64,000 nt of DNA from Bacillus solitudinis (GCF_002797395.1 NZ_KZ454943.1:2421469-2485468); one strand, 5' to 3'. Shown: positions 7,806-20,344, numbered from the stretch's first letter. The notes: a model not told the origin generated them from the sequence alone. Numbers and translations: made by a program.

Positions 7806-10001
7806 ATGACAGTATTAATCAAAGATTCAATTGTAAGTGTAGAGACGGAGTTACGAAAGAGCTTTCCACATTTAGAACTGGACCAATGGGTTAACAATCT
7901 TCGTGAGCATCATTCATGGGAACAAGGAGCGTTACAAGCGTTAAACTACTTAGATGTTGATAATCCCGATTGGACATATGTTGCAGCAAGAAGTTACTTG
8001 CTATTTTTACGTGAACAAGTAAAGGAGTCACGGAGTAACAAAACGGAACGAGTTTATGACACGTTTGCTGGGATGGTTATTGAGCAAATCGATAAAGGAA
8101 TTTATGACAGTCGCCTGCAAAGCTATTCCTTAACTGAATTAGAAAAACTATCACAAATACTTGATGACAAGCAGGATGAGAGGTTTACATATATAGGTTT
8201 AAAAACATTGGCAGATCGCTATTTAACAAAAGACTTTTCTGGTAGGTTAATTGAATTACCTCAAGAGAGATGGATGATTATTGCAATGATGTTGATGGTG
8301 AATGAGCCTGAGCATCAAAGGTTAGCACTTATTAAAGAAAGCTACTGGGCGCTCTCCCATCTCTATATGACAGTTGCGACCCCAACTTTAGCTAATGCGG
8401 GTAAAAAGGATGGTCAATTGTCGAGTTGTTTTATTGATACGGTTGAGGATGACTTACGTGGCATCTTTGATAGCTGTACCGATGCGGCCACTGTTAGTAA
8501 AAATGGTGGGGGCCTAGGTGTCTATTTAGGAAAAATTCGTGCAAAAGGGTCTTCAATTCGCGGCTTTCAAAATGTCTCATCAGGGGTTATTCCTTGGATG
8601 AAGCAATTAAATAACGTTGCGGTTAGCGTTGATCAATTAGGGCAACGACAAGGTGCGATTGCAGTCTATCTCGATGTATGGCATAAGGATATTCTCGCAT
8701 TCTTAGATGCGAAACTAAATAATGGCGATGAACGTCAACGCACACATGATTTATTTACAGCGCTCTCGATTCCGGATGTATTTATGGAAGCTGTAGAAGC
8801 AAGGGATTCTTGGTATTTATTTGACCCTCATGAAGTAAGAGAAAAAATGGGATTCTCTCTTGAGGATAGCTATGATGAGCAACCAGGATCAGGTAGCTTT
8901 CGTGAACGGTATCATCTATGTATTGAAAATGTTGCGCTATCAAGAACAGAGTTGCCGGCTATTGAAATAATGAAACGAGTGATGATGTCTCAGCTTGAAA
9001 CGGGCAGTCCGTTTATGTTTTACCGTGATACTGCTAATCGCTTAAATCCGAATCGCCATCAAGGGATGATTTATGGATCCAACCTTTGCACTGAGATTAT
9101 GCAAAATATGAGTGCGACACATATCCTTGAGGAAGAGTTGGAAGATGGAAAAATTACGATAACGAAAGAACCAGGAGACTACGTTGTTTGTAATCTTAGT
9201 TCGCTTTCGCTAGCAACTGTTATGAAGGATGAAGTACTAGAACGCGTTGTGCAGATCCAGGTTAGAATGCTAGATAATGTTATTGATATTAATCGTTTAG
9301 AGGTGAAACAAGCACAACAGACCAATCAAAAGTATCGTGCAATAGGTCTTGGAACATACGGCTGGCATCACTATCTTGCCATAAAGGGGATAAGATGGGA
9401 GTCTGAGGAAGCGGTCCAAGAAGTCGAAACCGTCTACGAACGTATAAATCAAGCTGTTGTAAAGGCAAGCATAAATCTTGCAAAAGAAAAAGGAGCATAT
9501 CCCGCTTTTGCAGGTTCTGATTGGGAAACAGGAGATTATTTTACGAAAAGACAATACACGTCACCAGAGTGGCAAAACATTAAAGATGAAGCTAAAACTC
9601 ATGGGCTTCGTAATGGTTATTTAATGGCGGTTGCACCAAATGCAACAACTTCTTTAATTGCAGGATCTACTGCTTCAATTGACCCGATATTTGCGAAATT
9701 TTATATGGAAGAAAAGAAAAATTATCGTATTCCAGTGGTTGCACCTGATCTTAATGCCAATACGACCTGGCTTTATAAGCAAGCTCATTTAATCGATCAA
9801 CAGTGGAGCATTAAACAAAACGGTAGAAGACAACGTCACGTTGACCAAGGTATTTCTTTTAACATCTATGTCCCAAACAATGTAAAAGCAAAAGAATTGC
9901 TAGATTTGCATGTGCTCGCGTGGAAAGAAGGATTAAAAACAACGTATTATGTGCGTTCAACCTCAACCTCGATGGAAGATTGCGAAAGCTGTTCAAGCTA
10001 A
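7806..10001 (+). CDS. nrdA: Class I ribonucleoside-diphosphate reductase, alpha subunit
   Basis: 731 residues. It reduces ribonucleoside diphosphates using a radical delivered by the beta subunit. Visible: active-site Cys208 (LSSCFID), radical-site Cys428 in SNLCTEI, the PNATTS loop, and a C-terminal Cys726-x2-Cys729 pair that relays electrons from thioredoxin. The N-terminus shows no recognisable ATP-cone, so allosteric activity control may be missing. No nrdI is present, and the subclass (Ia, Ib or other) is not settled; the symbol is generic. It forms an operon with the beta gene 19 nt downstream and is controlled by NrdR boxes and a B12 riboswitch, so it probably substitutes for a class II enzyme when cobalamin is scarce. 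Confidence 0.92.
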   Translation: MTVLIKDSIVSVETELRKSFPHLELDQWVNNLREHHSWEQGALQALNYLDVDNPDWTYVAARSYLLFLREQVKESRSNKTERVYDTFAGMVIEQIDKGIYDSRLQSYSLTELEKLSQILDDKQDERFTYIGLKTLADRYLTKDFSGRLIELPQERWMIIAMMLMVNEPEHQRLALIKESYWALSHLYMTVATPTLANAGKKDGQLSSCFIDTVEDDLRGIFDSCTDAATVSKNGGGLGVYLGKIRAKGSSIRGFQNVSSGVIPWMKQLNNVAVSVDQLGQRQGAIAVYLDVWHKDILAFLDAKLNNGDERQRTHDLFTALSIPDVFMEAVEARDSWYLFDPHEVREKMGFSLEDSYDEQPGSGSFRERYHLCIENVALSRTELPAIEIMKRVMMSQLETGSPFMFYRDTANRLNPNRHQGMIYGSNLCTEIMQNMSATHILEEELEDGKITITKEPGDYVVCNLSSLSLATVMKDEVLERVVQIQVRMLDNVIDINRLEVKQAQQTNQKYRAIGLGTYGWHHYLAIKGIRWESEEAVQEVETVYERINQAVVKASINLAKEKGAYPAFAGSDWETGDYFTKRQYTSPEWQNIKDEAKTHGLRNGYLMAVAPNATTSLIAGSTASIDPIFAKFYMEEKKNYRIPVVAPDLNANTTWLYKQAHLIDQQWSIKQNGRRQRHVDQGISFNIYVPNNVKAKELLDLHVLAWKEGLKTTYYVRSTSTSMEDCESCSS

Positions 10002-10020
10002 TAGAAAGGGAGTCAGAGAA

Positions 10021-11058
10021 ATGACCATACTTCAAACAAGAAAACTATATGACGTCACAGCACCAAATGCTTCGACGGGAATTATCAATGGAAAAAGCTC
10101 AAATGTCCTTAACTGGGATGATGTCAGATTTTCGTGGGCCTATCCACTTTATAAAAACATGCTCGCAAATTTTTGGACACCTTTTGAAATTAATATGACC
10201 CATGATGCAAAACAGTTCGCTTCATTAAGTGAAGATGAAAAAGAAGCCTTTAAAAAAATTATTGGTCTACTTGCCTTTTTAGATAGCATTCAAACTGATT
10301 ACTCTATGCGAGTTACGGATTATTTAACGGATTCAAGTCTAGTCGCTCTAATGAGTGTCTTGTCGTTTCAAGAAGTGGTCCACAATCAGAGTTATTCCTA
10401 CGTACTTTCGAGTCTTGTTCCTAAGGCAACGCAGGATGAGATTTTTGAATATTGGAAGCATGATCCGATATTGAGAGAGAGAAATGAATTTATTGTGAAT
10501 GGCTATGAGGAGTTTGGTAACAATCCCACAGCCGAAACATTAGCGAAATCGATTGTTTACGATGTTATCCTCGAGGGAGTAAACTTTTACTCTGGATTTG
10601 CATTTTTCTACAATTTAGCGCGTCATCAAAAAATGGTTTCTACATCAACAATGATTAACTACATTAATCGAGATGAACAGCTACATGTTTATTTGTTTAC
10701 AAACCTTTTTAAAGAGTTATTAAAGGAAAACCCAGAGCTTGATAATAAGGAAATGACTCAATTTGTTCGAGAATCCTTAATCTCTGCAGCTGAACTTGAA
10801 ATTAAATGGTTTCGTTATATTATTGGTGAGAAAATGGAGGGAATTAATAGAGAGGAAATGGAGCAATACATTAAGTTTATAGCGAATAAGCGATCCATTC
10901 AGCTTGGCTATGATCATGTCTTTCCAGAATGTCGTAAGAACACAATGCGTTGGATTAAAGCCTATGAGGATGTAAATGCGGCAAAGAGTGATTTCTTCGA
11001 ACAGAAATCACGCCAATATGCAAAAGTGTCAAGCGATAACGGGTTTGATGAGTTGTAA
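10021..11058 (+). CDS. nrdB: Class I ribonucleotide reductase, beta subunit
   Basis: 345 residues from ATG 10021, behind GAAAGGGAG. The ferritin-like fold carries carboxylate and histidine metal ligands; EVVHNQSYSYVL contains the metal-ligand E-x2-H followed by SY at the position of the radical tyrosine, so this is a tyrosyl-radical type and not the Phe-containing class Ic. INRDEQLHVYLF supplies further ligands. It generates and stores the radical for the alpha subunit. It lies in the same operon as the alpha gene, and a strong terminator follows. A reading frame opening upstream inside the alpha gene has no ribosome site and was not used. Confidence 0.93.
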   Translation: MTILQTRKLYDVTAPNASTGIINGKSSNVLNWDDVRFSWAYPLYKNMLANFWTPFEINMTHDAKQFASLSEDEKEAFKKIIGLLAFLDSIQTDYSMRVTDYLTDSSLVALMSVLSFQEVVHNQSYSYVLSSLVPKATQDEIFEYWKHDPILRERNEFIVNGYEEFGNNPTAETLAKSIVYDVILEGVNFYSGFAFFYNLARHQKMVSTSTMINYINRDEQLHVYLFTNLFKELLKENPELDNKEMTQFVRESLISAAELEIKWFRYIIGEKMEGINREEMEQYIKFIANKRSIQLGYDHVFPECRKNTMRWIKAYEDVNAAKSDFFEQKSRQYAKVSSDNGFDEL

Positions 11059-11063
11059 TTTGA

Positions 11064-11106
11064 AGGCCATTGAAAAAGGTATGATTTTCACCTTTTTCAA
11101 TGGCCT
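11064..11106. terminator. Terminator after the reductase operon
   Basis: Perfect 17-bp stem AGGCCATTGAAAAAGGT / ACCTTTTTCAATGGCCT with a 9-nt loop and T-rich downstream sequence. It lies between convergent genes. The arm is nearly the same as that at 4482-4525. Confidence 0.9.
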
Positions 11107-11146
11107 CATGATTTTTACCTTGGCCCTTATGTTATCAGTAGCAAGT

Positions 11147-11920
11147 TTAGTTCTTTAAACTATAGACAATGTCTACATGCTGTGTGGCTTGCACTTCTCC
11201 CGCCTCAATTGATGTTTGGCCTTGGTTTGAATCATACTCTTCCATTGATTCTTCCTTCGCATAATTCTGCGTAGGGAAATTCATTTGAGCTGCTTGATCG
11301 GTAATTTGGATAATTTCTCCACGAGTTTTCCCCACACTTTCAGCGAGCACGTCAGCTTTTGTGCTGGCTTTTTCTACAGCCTTCTTCAAAGCTTCTTGCT
11401 CTGCATGGTCAGAATTCTGTAACCCAAATTGAATATGTTCGATTTGATTAGCGCCTGCAGCAGAAACGTGATCAATTAATTCCCCAACACGGTCAATATC
11501 ATGAAATTCAACCCGTAGCATGTGTTCAGCACGATATTGTTCTTTCCCGGTTGTTCCATCAGCGTTGTAGTTCTGATAAGGAAATACATGAAAACGGGAA
11601 GTTTGAATCTGTTTTTCATCGATTTCGTATTTCTCCAAAACTTTACGCACGGCGGTTATTCGTTCGCTGACCTTTTTTTGTGCTTCTTCCGCAGAGGAAG
11701 AGGTTACCTGAGCGCCAAAATGAACATACGCCAAATCCGGCTTCACTTTTACTTCCCCAGTGCCACTAACGACAACCGTTCCTTCTTTGTAAGAGGAAGA
11801 TACTGCCTCGGCAATATTAGGTTGATTTGTCGGTAGATTCAGTGCTAGTTGGAATATAAAGAAAGCCCCCATGATGCCTAAAACTATCCCACCAATTTTA
11901 ATTGTTTTGCTTCTTGTCAT
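11147..11920 (-). CDS. SIMPL-domain (DUF541/YggE) protein
   Basis: 257 residues. An N-terminal hydrophobic helix (about 8-28) acts as signal or membrane anchor, followed by the SIMPL domain beginning VVVSGTGEVKVKPDLAYV, typical of DUF541/YggE proteins that sit outside the membrane. The biochemical role is not settled; E. coli YggE is linked to oxidative stress. It is monocistronic and convergent with the ribonucleotide reductase operon. The start at 11920 is preceded by AAGGAGA. Confidence 0.88.
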   Translation of the reverse strand: MTRSKTIKIGGIVLGIMGAFFIFQLALNLPTNQPNIAEAVSSSYKEGTVVVSGTGEVKVKPDLAYVHFGAQVTSSSAEEAQKKVSERITAVRKVLEKYEIDEKQIQTSRFHVFPYQNYNADGTTGKEQYRAEHMLRVEFHDIDRVGELIDHVSAAGANQIEHIQFGLQNSDHAEQEALKKAVEKASTKADVLAESVGKTRGEIIQITDQAAQMNFPTQNYAKEESMEEYDSNQGQTSIEAGEVQATQHVDIVYSLKN

Positions 11921-12127
11921 TAGTATCAGTCTCCTTTATTTAGCTATTAATGAAACGATAACAACTTGGTTAGGGTTACAAAATTTTAATAGGAATTCCA
12001 TAATACTTCAATTTTACTGTGTGAAGCAGTGGTCCTTCGGTAAGTCGTTAATTAACAAGACTTACGCCAACCTCTTAAATTTTTGGACAAAAAGAAGGGA
12101 AGACAATTTCCCTACTTTTGGTGGCGG

Positions 12128-12156
12128 GCGACAAGCTTCATTTTCTTTGATATAAT
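12128..12156 (+). promoter_or_regulatory. Candidate SigA promoter of pcrB-pcrA-ligA
   Basis: GCGACA, 17-nt spacer, perfect TATAAT, ending 43 nt before pcrB. The remainder of the 11921-12199 gap shows no gene I can support. Confidence 0.6.
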
Positions 12157-12199
12157 GACGTTCAGAATAACTGATAAACGTAGGAGTTGAGAGAGCCAA

Positions 12200-12889
12200 A
12201 TGCTTGAATACCAGGAGTGGCGTCATGTATTTAAATTAGACCCAAATAAGGAATTATCAGATGAACATCTTGAATGGATTTGCGAATCGGGTACAGATGG
12301 ACTGATTATCGGAGGCACGGACGGAGTAACACTTGATAACACGCTACAATTATTGGCTCGTGTACGCAGGTATTCCGTTTCATGTGCTCTAGAGGTGTCT
12401 AATTTAGAGGCGATTACCCCTGGATTCGATTACTTCTTTATCCCATCTGTGATGAATAGCCAGAATGTGAAATGGGTGTCTGGTTACCATCATCAAGCCA
12501 TTAAAGAATTTGGTGCGATTATGAATTGGGAAGAAGTTGTGATGGAAGGGTATTGTATCCTCAATCCAGATGCCAAAGCTGCGAAGGTTTCAGAAGCTAA
12601 TACAAGCCTTACGGAAGAAGATGTCATTGCCTATGCAAGAATGGCTGAGCATATGTACAATTTCCCGCTCTTCTATCTGGAGTATAGTGGTACTTATGGT
12701 GACCCTCTCTTGGTTGAACGCGTTTCCCAGGTTCTTCTGAATACTCGACTTGTCTATGGCGGAGGAATTAACAATGTCGAGAAAGCCAAAGAAATAGCTA
12801 AGTTTGCTGATACTGTTGTTATAGGTAATCTCATCTATGATGATATAAAGGAAGCAGTAAAAACGGTTTCAGCCGTAAAGGAACATTGA
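12200..12889 (+). CDS. pcrB: Heptaprenylglyceryl-phosphate synthase
   Basis: 229-residue TIM-barrel prenyltransferase that joins heptaprenyl diphosphate to sn-glycerol-1-phosphate, the first step of a Bacillales ether lipid. Motifs: [15 protein letters not shown] near residue 32 and the phosphate-binding [11 protein letters not shown] segment near 190, ending in a VIGNLIY loop. Length is normal. ATG 12200 follows GTAGGAGTTGAGAG. pcrA lies 57 nt downstream, the same order as in B. subtilis. Confidence 0.95.
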   Translation: MLEYQEWRHVFKLDPNKELSDEHLEWICESGTDGLIIGGTDGVTLDNTLQLLARVRRYSVSCALEVSNLEAITPGFDYFFIPSVMNSQNVKWVSGYHHQAIKEFGAIMNWEEVVMEGYCILNPDAKAAKVSEANTSLTEEDVIAYARMAEHMYNFPLFYLEYSGTYGDPLLVERVSQVLLNTRLVYGGGINNVEKAKEIAKFADTVVIGNLIYDDIKEAVKTVSAVKEH

Positions 12890-12946
12890 AATAAAAGTAA
12901 AGGAACGATAAACTATAAATAAGAACATTTGTTTGGTGGTGAAGGT

Positions 12947-15172
12947 GTGCAAGGGAAAATTATTGAAAAGATGTTAGAGGGTTTAAATCCTGAACAGAGA
13001 AGTGCGGTGACTCATACGGACGGACCGCTTTTATTAATGGCGGGGGCAGGAAGTGGTAAGACAAGAGTGCTAACACACCGGATTGCTTATTTGCTTAGAG
13101 AAAAAGGGATTGCGCCATGGAATGTGTTAGCTATTACATTTACGAATAAAGCAGCACGCGAAATGAAGGAGCGTGTTGCTAAGCTTGTAGGTCCGATTGC
13201 TGAGGATATCTGGATTTCAACGTTTCACTCAATGTGTGTACGTATTTTAAGACGGGATATTGACCGAATTGGTTATACCCGCAACTTTACAATTTTAGAT
13301 TCAGCTGACCAGCTTTCGGTCATTAAGCAAATTATTAAAAAGAAAAATATCGATCCAAAGAAATTTGATCCAAGAAGTATTCTTGGAACGATTAGTAGTG
13401 CCAAAAATGAGCTTAAAAAATCAAAAGATTTTTCAGCCATTGCCACAGGTCTTTACGACCAAACGGCAGCTGAAGTATATGTTGAATATCAAAAGCAATT
13501 GAAAAAGAACAATGCTCTTGATTTTGACGATTTAATTATGAAGACGATTGAACTATTTAAGCTTGTACCGGAAGTGTTGGAATTTTACCAAAGAAAATTT
13601 CAATATGTACATGTCGATGAGTATCAGGATACGAACAAAGCACAGTATATGCTCGTCCGAATGATTAGCGACCGTTTGAAAAATATTTGTGTTGTTGGAG
13701 ATTCTGATCAATCGATTTATCGTTGGCGAGGAGCAGATATTGCTAATATTCTCTCGTTTGAAGGCGATTATCCGAACGCAACGGTTATTTTACTCGAACA
13801 AAATTATCGTTCAACGAAATTAATTTTACAAGCTGCCAATCGAGTGATTGATAACAATCGAAATCGCAAACCTAAAAATCTTTGGACGGAGAACGATGCT
13901 GGCACGAAGATTGGCTACTATGCGGCAGATACTGAACAATCTGAAGCGCAGTTTATCGTAGAGAAAATACGTGAAAATATCCGTTCTAGTACGTATACGT
14001 ATTCGGATATTGCCATTTTATATCGGACAAATGCTCAATCGCGTGTAATCGAGGAATACTTTGTTAAATCTAATATTGATTACAACATTGTTGGTGGTAC
14101 AAAGTTCTATGACAGAAAAGAGATTAAAGATGTCCTTGCGTATTTACGATTAATTGCTAACCCTGATGACGATATTAGTTTGCAGCGGATCGTAAATGTA
14201 CCAAAACGAGGAATAGGCGCGACGACGGTTGATAAAATTGGTGCCTATGCAGGAGGAAATGATTTGTCGTTATATTCCTCTTTACAAGAGGTGGAACAAA
14301 TTGGGCTTTCCGCGCGTGTTGTCACAAAGTTAAAGGAATTTTCAGAGCAGCTTGGACATTGGGTTGAAATGCAAGAATACCTATCAGTGTCGGAGCTAGT
14401 TGAAGAGCTGTTAGAACGAACAGGTTACCGTGAAATGCTTAAAAATGAACAATCGATTGAGGCGCAAAGTCGTCTAGAAAACATTGACGAATTCTTAACA
14501 GTTACAAACGAATTTGAAAAGCAAAATGAAGATAAGTCGCTTGTTGCCTTCCTGACTGACTTAGCGTTGGTTGCTGACATTGATAAACTCGATGACGAGA
14601 ATGAAGGGCGCCCCAAAGATGCAATCACACTAATGACACTACATTCAGCAAAAGGACTAGAATTTCCGCTTGTTTTCCTGATTGGAATGGAAGAAGGGAT
14701 ATTCCCTCATAGCCGCTCTTTGTTTGAAGAGGATGAAATGGAAGAGGAGCGTCGTTTAGCTTATGTTGGGATTACACGTGCAGAGCAGCATCTCTACTTA
14801 ACTAATGCTAGACTAAGAACACTGTATGGTCGGACAAATACAAACCCACCATCAAGGTTTATCGCTGAGATTCCCGAAGAATGCCTAGAGTCGATGAATG
14901 AGGAGAAGGTAGCACCTGCAGGGATGAAAGCATCAAGAAGTCTTACCCAGACCCCTTTAAGACCAAGTATCTCAAAGCCAAGGACAGCTCTGACTGGCGG
15001 TGACCAGTTTCAGTGGACGGTTGGTGATAAAGCGGAACACAAAAAATGGGGAACTGGTATGGTTGTTAGTATTAAAGGTGAAGAAGATTCTGTTGAATTA
15101 GATATCGCTTTTCCACCTCCAACAGGAGTCAAAAGATTATTTGCTAAATTTGCACCGATAACAAAAGTGTAA
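12947..15172 (+). CDS. pcrA: ATP-dependent DNA helicase PcrA
   Basis: 741 residues from GTG 12947, chosen because GGTGGTGAAGG lies upstream; an in-frame TTG at 12929 has no ribosome site. UvrD/Rep-type SF1A 3'-5' helicase: Walker A AGAGSGKT near residue 30, [22 protein letters not shown] (motif II), [12 protein letters not shown] (motif III), EQNYRST, the VTLMTLH-type motif V ([12 protein letters not shown]) and a GITRAEQ motif VI. The C-terminal tail ends in the RNA-polymerase-binding Tudor-like region. It acts in repair, recombination and rolling-circle replication, and is followed by ligA. Confidence 0.97.
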   Translation: MQGKIIEKMLEGLNPEQRSAVTHTDGPLLLMAGAGSGKTRVLTHRIAYLLREKGIAPWNVLAITFTNKAAREMKERVAKLVGPIAEDIWISTFHSMCVRILRRDIDRIGYTRNFTILDSADQLSVIKQIIKKKNIDPKKFDPRSILGTISSAKNELKKSKDFSAIATGLYDQTAAEVYVEYQKQLKKNNALDFDDLIMKTIELFKLVPEVLEFYQRKFQYVHVDEYQDTNKAQYMLVRMISDRLKNICVVGDSDQSIYRWRGADIANILSFEGDYPNATVILLEQNYRSTKLILQAANRVIDNNRNRKPKNLWTENDAGTKIGYYAADTEQSEAQFIVEKIRENIRSSTYTYSDIAILYRTNAQSRVIEEYFVKSNIDYNIVGGTKFYDRKEIKDVLAYLRLIANPDDDISLQRIVNVPKRGIGATTVDKIGAYAGGNDLSLYSSLQEVEQIGLSARVVTKLKEFSEQLGHWVEMQEYLSVSELVEELLERTGYREMLKNEQSIEAQSRLENIDEFLTVTNEFEKQNEDKSLVAFLTDLALVADIDKLDDENEGRPKDAITLMTLHSAKGLEFPLVFLIGMEEGIFPHSRSLFEEDEMEEERRLAYVGITRAEQHLYLTNARLRTLYGRTNTNPPSRFIAEIPEECLESMNEEKVAPAGMKASRSLTQTPLRPSISKPRTALTGGDQFQWTVGDKAEHKKWGTGMVVSIKGEEDSVELDIAFPPPTGVKRLFAKFAPITKV

Positions 15173-15185
15173 TAGTAAACTCTGA

Positions 15186-17222
<2,037 letters not shown>

Positions 17223-17239
17223 AGAGGAGGAAGCGTCTC

Positions 17240-18415
17240 ATGTCAAAAGGATGGGGGATAGCTTCTCTCGTTTTTCTTCTTTTCTTAACGGGTTGTTTCC
17301 CGATTTTACAACCTGACCAAGAAGAAATAGAATCAGAGGAGAATCAAGAAGAACAAGAGGTAGAAATTGTACCACCAGTAGCTACATCAGAAAATTATTA
17401 TCAAAGTGTTTTATATGATGGGAGCTATTTACACGGCGAATCTAGAGGCTTTGGAAATGCAGTTGTATACAATCGACTAGATTTAAACCAACTGGAGATG
17501 GGATTAACCTTTGTTGCCCAAGAATATTTTAATCCAGAGCGATACTTTTTTAGAGAAGGTCAGTTTATTAAAAGAGAAGAATTGAATAATTGGCTGATGA
17601 GATATGATGCCGATTCAAACCCGTCTGGACTAAACCCTGAACTTGGTAAAGGGGAATCAATGCGTGAACGTGAAGAAAGTAACCCAAGATACGTATCACA
17701 TATTATGGAACATAATTACTTAGTTCAGAATGAAAATGGTAATTTAGAGCTAGGTGGTATTGTTATCGGTTTATCGATGAATAGTGTATATAACTTTAAA
17801 GTAGAAGATGAACAAGGGCTCTTTTATTTTTACGAGACGGAAATCTCTGATGAAGCGATGAGACGTGAAGGTCAACGAATTGCCAATGAAATTGTTAGTC
17901 GTTTACGGTCTGAAAGCAGAGAAGAAGGAGCCTTTAATGAAATCCCAATCGTTGTAGCAATGTTCCGCGAACAACCACGCGAATCAGTGATTCCGGGTAA
18001 TTTCTTTCTAAAAGCGATTGCTGAACCAGAAAACAATTTAGACCGCTGGCAAGAAATCAAAGAGCAATATTATCTTTTCCCTTCAAGCGAAGCAAACCAA
18101 GATGTTCGAAATGATGCTGACCAATTTCAGCGTTTTAAAGATGATGTTCAAGGTTTCTTTGATTCATACTTAGGTGTTGTTGGTAAGGGGCATTATGAAA
18201 ACAATCAGCTTAAGGAATTACATGTTGAGATTCCTATACGCTTCCAAGGTAAAGCAGAAATCGTTGCACTTACTCAATTTACAGCGGATCGAATTATGCA
18301 ACGTTTTCACGAAAATCTTAAAGTGACGGTTTATGTCACCTCTGTTTCTGGGCAACATGAAAGTATGATTGTTCGCGATTCGAATGAGGAACCATTCATT
18401 CATATTTTTGAGTAA
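17240..18415 (+). CDS. camS: CamS family sex-pheromone-type lipoprotein
   Basis: 391 residues. Lipobox LTGC at about 16-19 after a short hydrophobic signal, then an acidic glutamate-rich linker. The body matches CamS/YerH, an exported lipoprotein of Firmicutes; in enterococci and staphylococci its signal peptide is processed to a pheromone. Its own function is unknown. AGAGAGGAGG lies before the start; it is the last gene of the pcrA-ligA-camS operon and a terminator follows. Confidence 0.92.
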   Translation: MSKGWGIASLVFLLFLTGCFPILQPDQEEIESEENQEEQEVEIVPPVATSENYYQSVLYDGSYLHGESRGFGNAVVYNRLDLNQLEMGLTFVAQEYFNPERYFFREGQFIKREELNNWLMRYDADSNPSGLNPELGKGESMREREESNPRYVSHIMEHNYLVQNENGNLELGGIVIGLSMNSVYNFKVEDEQGLFYFYETEISDEAMRREGQRIANEIVSRLRSESREEGAFNEIPIVVAMFREQPRESVIPGNFFLKAIAEPENNLDRWQEIKEQYYLFPSSEANQDVRNDADQFQRFKDDVQGFFDSYLGVVGKGHYENNQLKELHVEIPIRFQGKAEIVALTQFTADRIMQRFHENLKVTVYVTSVSGQHESMIVRDSNEEPFIHIFE

Positions 18416-18443
18416 CAACTTCTTCTTGTACCGCTTTATATCG

Positions 18444-18480
18444 GCACCTCTAAGGTGAAACAACCTTGAGGTGCTTTTTC
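18444..18480 (+). terminator. Terminator after camS
   Basis: GCACCTC-AAGGT / ACCTT-GAGGTGC stem with one bulge, followed by TTTTTC. Confidence 0.88.
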
Positions 18481-18660
18481 TATTTAGAGTAGGAGTAACG
18501 TAACCTTAAATTTCGATATGCTATTTTAGTGTAAACTAGAAGTGAGAATATAAAAATCACTTGATTGTCATGCTATATAAGAGCCTTCGTGGATTAAGCA
18601 ATTCAATTATAGTAGGGATTTTTACCAATCACCTATGCAAAACAACGAGGGGGTTCTTAT

Positions 18661-18720
18661 ATGGAAAAGTGCTTACATTTCATTAATATGAATTTTTCAA
18701 TAGAGGGGAGATTACGATGA
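18661..18720 (+). CDS. Possible 19-codon leader peptide before the symporter
   Basis: ATG 18661 follows a strong GAGGGGG site with a 7-nt spacer, and the frame runs 19 codons to TGA at 18718-18720. The stop overlaps the ATG of the next small gene (ATGA), a coupling arrangement. The peptide has no recognisable domain. It could be a translated leader that couples or attenuates the symporter genes. The 18481-18660 stretch upstream probably holds the promoter, but more than one -10-like box is present. Confidence 0.4.
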   Translation: MEKCLHFINMNFSIEGRLR

Positions 18721-18812
18721 CGCTAACAGTAGCAACATGGGCATTATTAATTATTCCAATGCCTCTATTAATACTTTTATCATTATTGTCATTACGAAGA
18801 AAGGGTGAGTAG
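18717..18812 (+). CDS. Symporter small accessory membrane protein
   Basis: 31 residues, one hydrophobic helix (ATWALLIIPMPLLILLSLL) followed by LRRKGE, a membrane microprotein with positive-inside tail. GAGGGGAG lies 6 nt before the ATG, and the stop is 2 nt before the TTG start of the sodium/proline symporter. I recall that short one-helix proteins of this kind are annotated as symporter small accessory proteins next to sodium:solute symporters; its effect on transport is inferred only. Confidence 0.72.
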   Translation: MTLTVATWALLIIPMPLLILLSLLSLRRKGE

Positions 18813-18814
18813 CA

Positions 18815-20344
18815 TTGGAACTAGCAACGATTATTACATTTCTTGTTTATTTACTAGGAATGCTAGCAATTGGATTAATCGCATATCGATTAACAAATAA
18901 TTTGTCAGATTATGTTTTGGGTGGCCGTAAGCTAACTGGAAGTGTCGCTGCGTTAAGCGCGGGAGCCTCTGATATGAGCAGTTGGCTATTACTTGGTTTG
19001 CCAGGTGCTTTGTACTTAAGGGGGATGGGAGAAATTTGGATTGCTATTGGGCTAGCAATAGGTGCATATTTAAACTGGCAATTTTTGGCTGTGAGATTAC
19101 GTACCTATACCGAAATTGCAAAAGATTCAATAACCTTACCTGAATTTTTTGAAAATCGGTTCCATGATGACTCAAAGTTATTGCGGATTATTTCGGCTTT
19201 AGTTATCCTAATTTTCTTTGCGTTTTACACCTCTTCGGGATTAGTTGCAGGAGCGTTACTGTTTGAAGCTTCTTTTGGTATGACATATATCCAAGCATTG
19301 TGGATTGGTGCAATTGTTATTATCTCCTATACGTTTTTAGGGGGATTTCTAGCAGTTAGTTGGACCGATTTCTTTCAGGGAATCCTCATGTTCTTCGCCT
19401 TGCTTGTCGTGCCAATTGTTGCGATAACGAAAATGGGGGGCTTGGGTGAGACGATTAATACAGTGGGTATGATTGATCCATCGTATTTGGATGCGTTCCA
19501 AGGCGTCACAGTCATAGGGGTAATTTCCCTTTTAGCATGGGGCTTAGGTTATTTTGGTCAGCCTCACATTATTACTCGTTTTATGGCTGTAAAATCGATA
19601 AAAGAAATCCCAAAAGCACGTGCTACCGGTATGACGTGGATGGTCTTTTCTTTATTTGGAGCAATTTTTACTGGGTTTTCGGGGATTGCCTATTTCTCAG
19701 CTAATGGATTAGGAATGTCCCCTCTACCAGAAGGCGCTCATGAAACAGTATTTATTTTATTTACACAAATCTTATTTGATCCATGGATTGCTGGTTTTCT
19801 ATTAGCTGCTATATTATCAGCGATAATGAGTACGATTGATTCTCAGCTTCTCGTTTCATCAAGTGCTTTGGCTGAGGATGTATACAAAGGCTTCTTGCGA
19901 AAGAATGCTACAGATAAAGAGCTAGTTTGGGTTGGGAGAATTGGTATTGTCTTAATCGCCATAATCGCGATAATACTTGCCTATAATCCTGAAAACTCGG
20001 TATTAGATTTAGTAGGATACGCATGGGCTGGGTTTGGAGCTGCCTTTGGACCAGTACTGCTTTTGTCGTTGTACTGGAAAAGAATGACGCGAAACGGTGC
20101 TTTGGCAGGAATGATTGTAGGTGGGCTAACCGTTATTGTTTGGGCGGAATTAGATGCAATTTTAGTTTATGTATTTGATATCTCTAAAGATGTTGTAAAT
20201 CAAATGCCGCTTCTAGGGCTGTATGAAATTATTCCAGGCTTTTTACTAGCTGGTTTAGTTGCAATCATCGTTAGTCTTACAGGTCAAGAACCAGGAAAAG
20301 AAATTCAATTGGAATTTGAAAGGGCAAAAGCTGAGCTTAAGTAA
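18815..20344 (+). CDS. putP: Sodium/proline symporter (PutP/OpuE type)
   Basis: 509 residues with about 13 hydrophobic helices, sodium:solute symporter family. Diagnostic segments: DYVLGGRKL near the N-terminus, SAGASDMSSWLLLGLPGA, and GYFGQPHIITRFMA; all are typical of PutP. It imports proline with sodium, either as nutrient or osmolyte; B. subtilis opuE lies at this position between yerH/camS and gatC. TTG start at 18815 is fixed by GAAAGGGTGAG. It is cotranscribed with the 31-codon gene upstream. Confidence 0.92.
   Translation: MELATIITFLVYLLGMLAIGLIAYRLTNNLSDYVLGGRKLTGSVAALSAGASDMSSWLLLGLPGALYLRGMGEIWIAIGLAIGAYLNWQFLAVRLRTYTEIAKDSITLPEFFENRFHDDSKLLRIISALVILIFFAFYTSSGLVAGALLFEASFGMTYIQALWIGAIVIISYTFLGGFLAVSWTDFFQGILMFFALLVVPIVAITKMGGLGETINTVGMIDPSYLDAFQGVTVIGVISLLAWGLGYFGQPHIITRFMAVKSIKEIPKARATGMTWMVFSLFGAIFTGFSGIAYFSANGLGMSPLPEGAHETVFILFTQILFDPWIAGFLLAAILSAIMSTIDSQLLVSSSALAEDVYKGFLRKNATDKELVWVGRIGIVLIAIIAIILAYNPENSVLDLVGYAWAGFGAAFGPVLLLSLYWKRMTRNGALAGMIVGGLTVIVWAELDAILVYVFDISKDVVNQMPLLGLYEIIPGFLLAGLVAIIVSLTGQEPGKEIQLEFERAKAELK

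Noticed and set aside
10976-11158. 60-codon frame across the end of the reductase beta gene and its terminator
   Set aside because: It reads through a strong terminator hairpin and has no ribosome site.
11871-12155. 94-codon frame on the + strand between the SIMPL gene and pcrB
   Set aside because: No ribosome site or family; it overlaps the antisense SIMPL start and the pcrB promoter.
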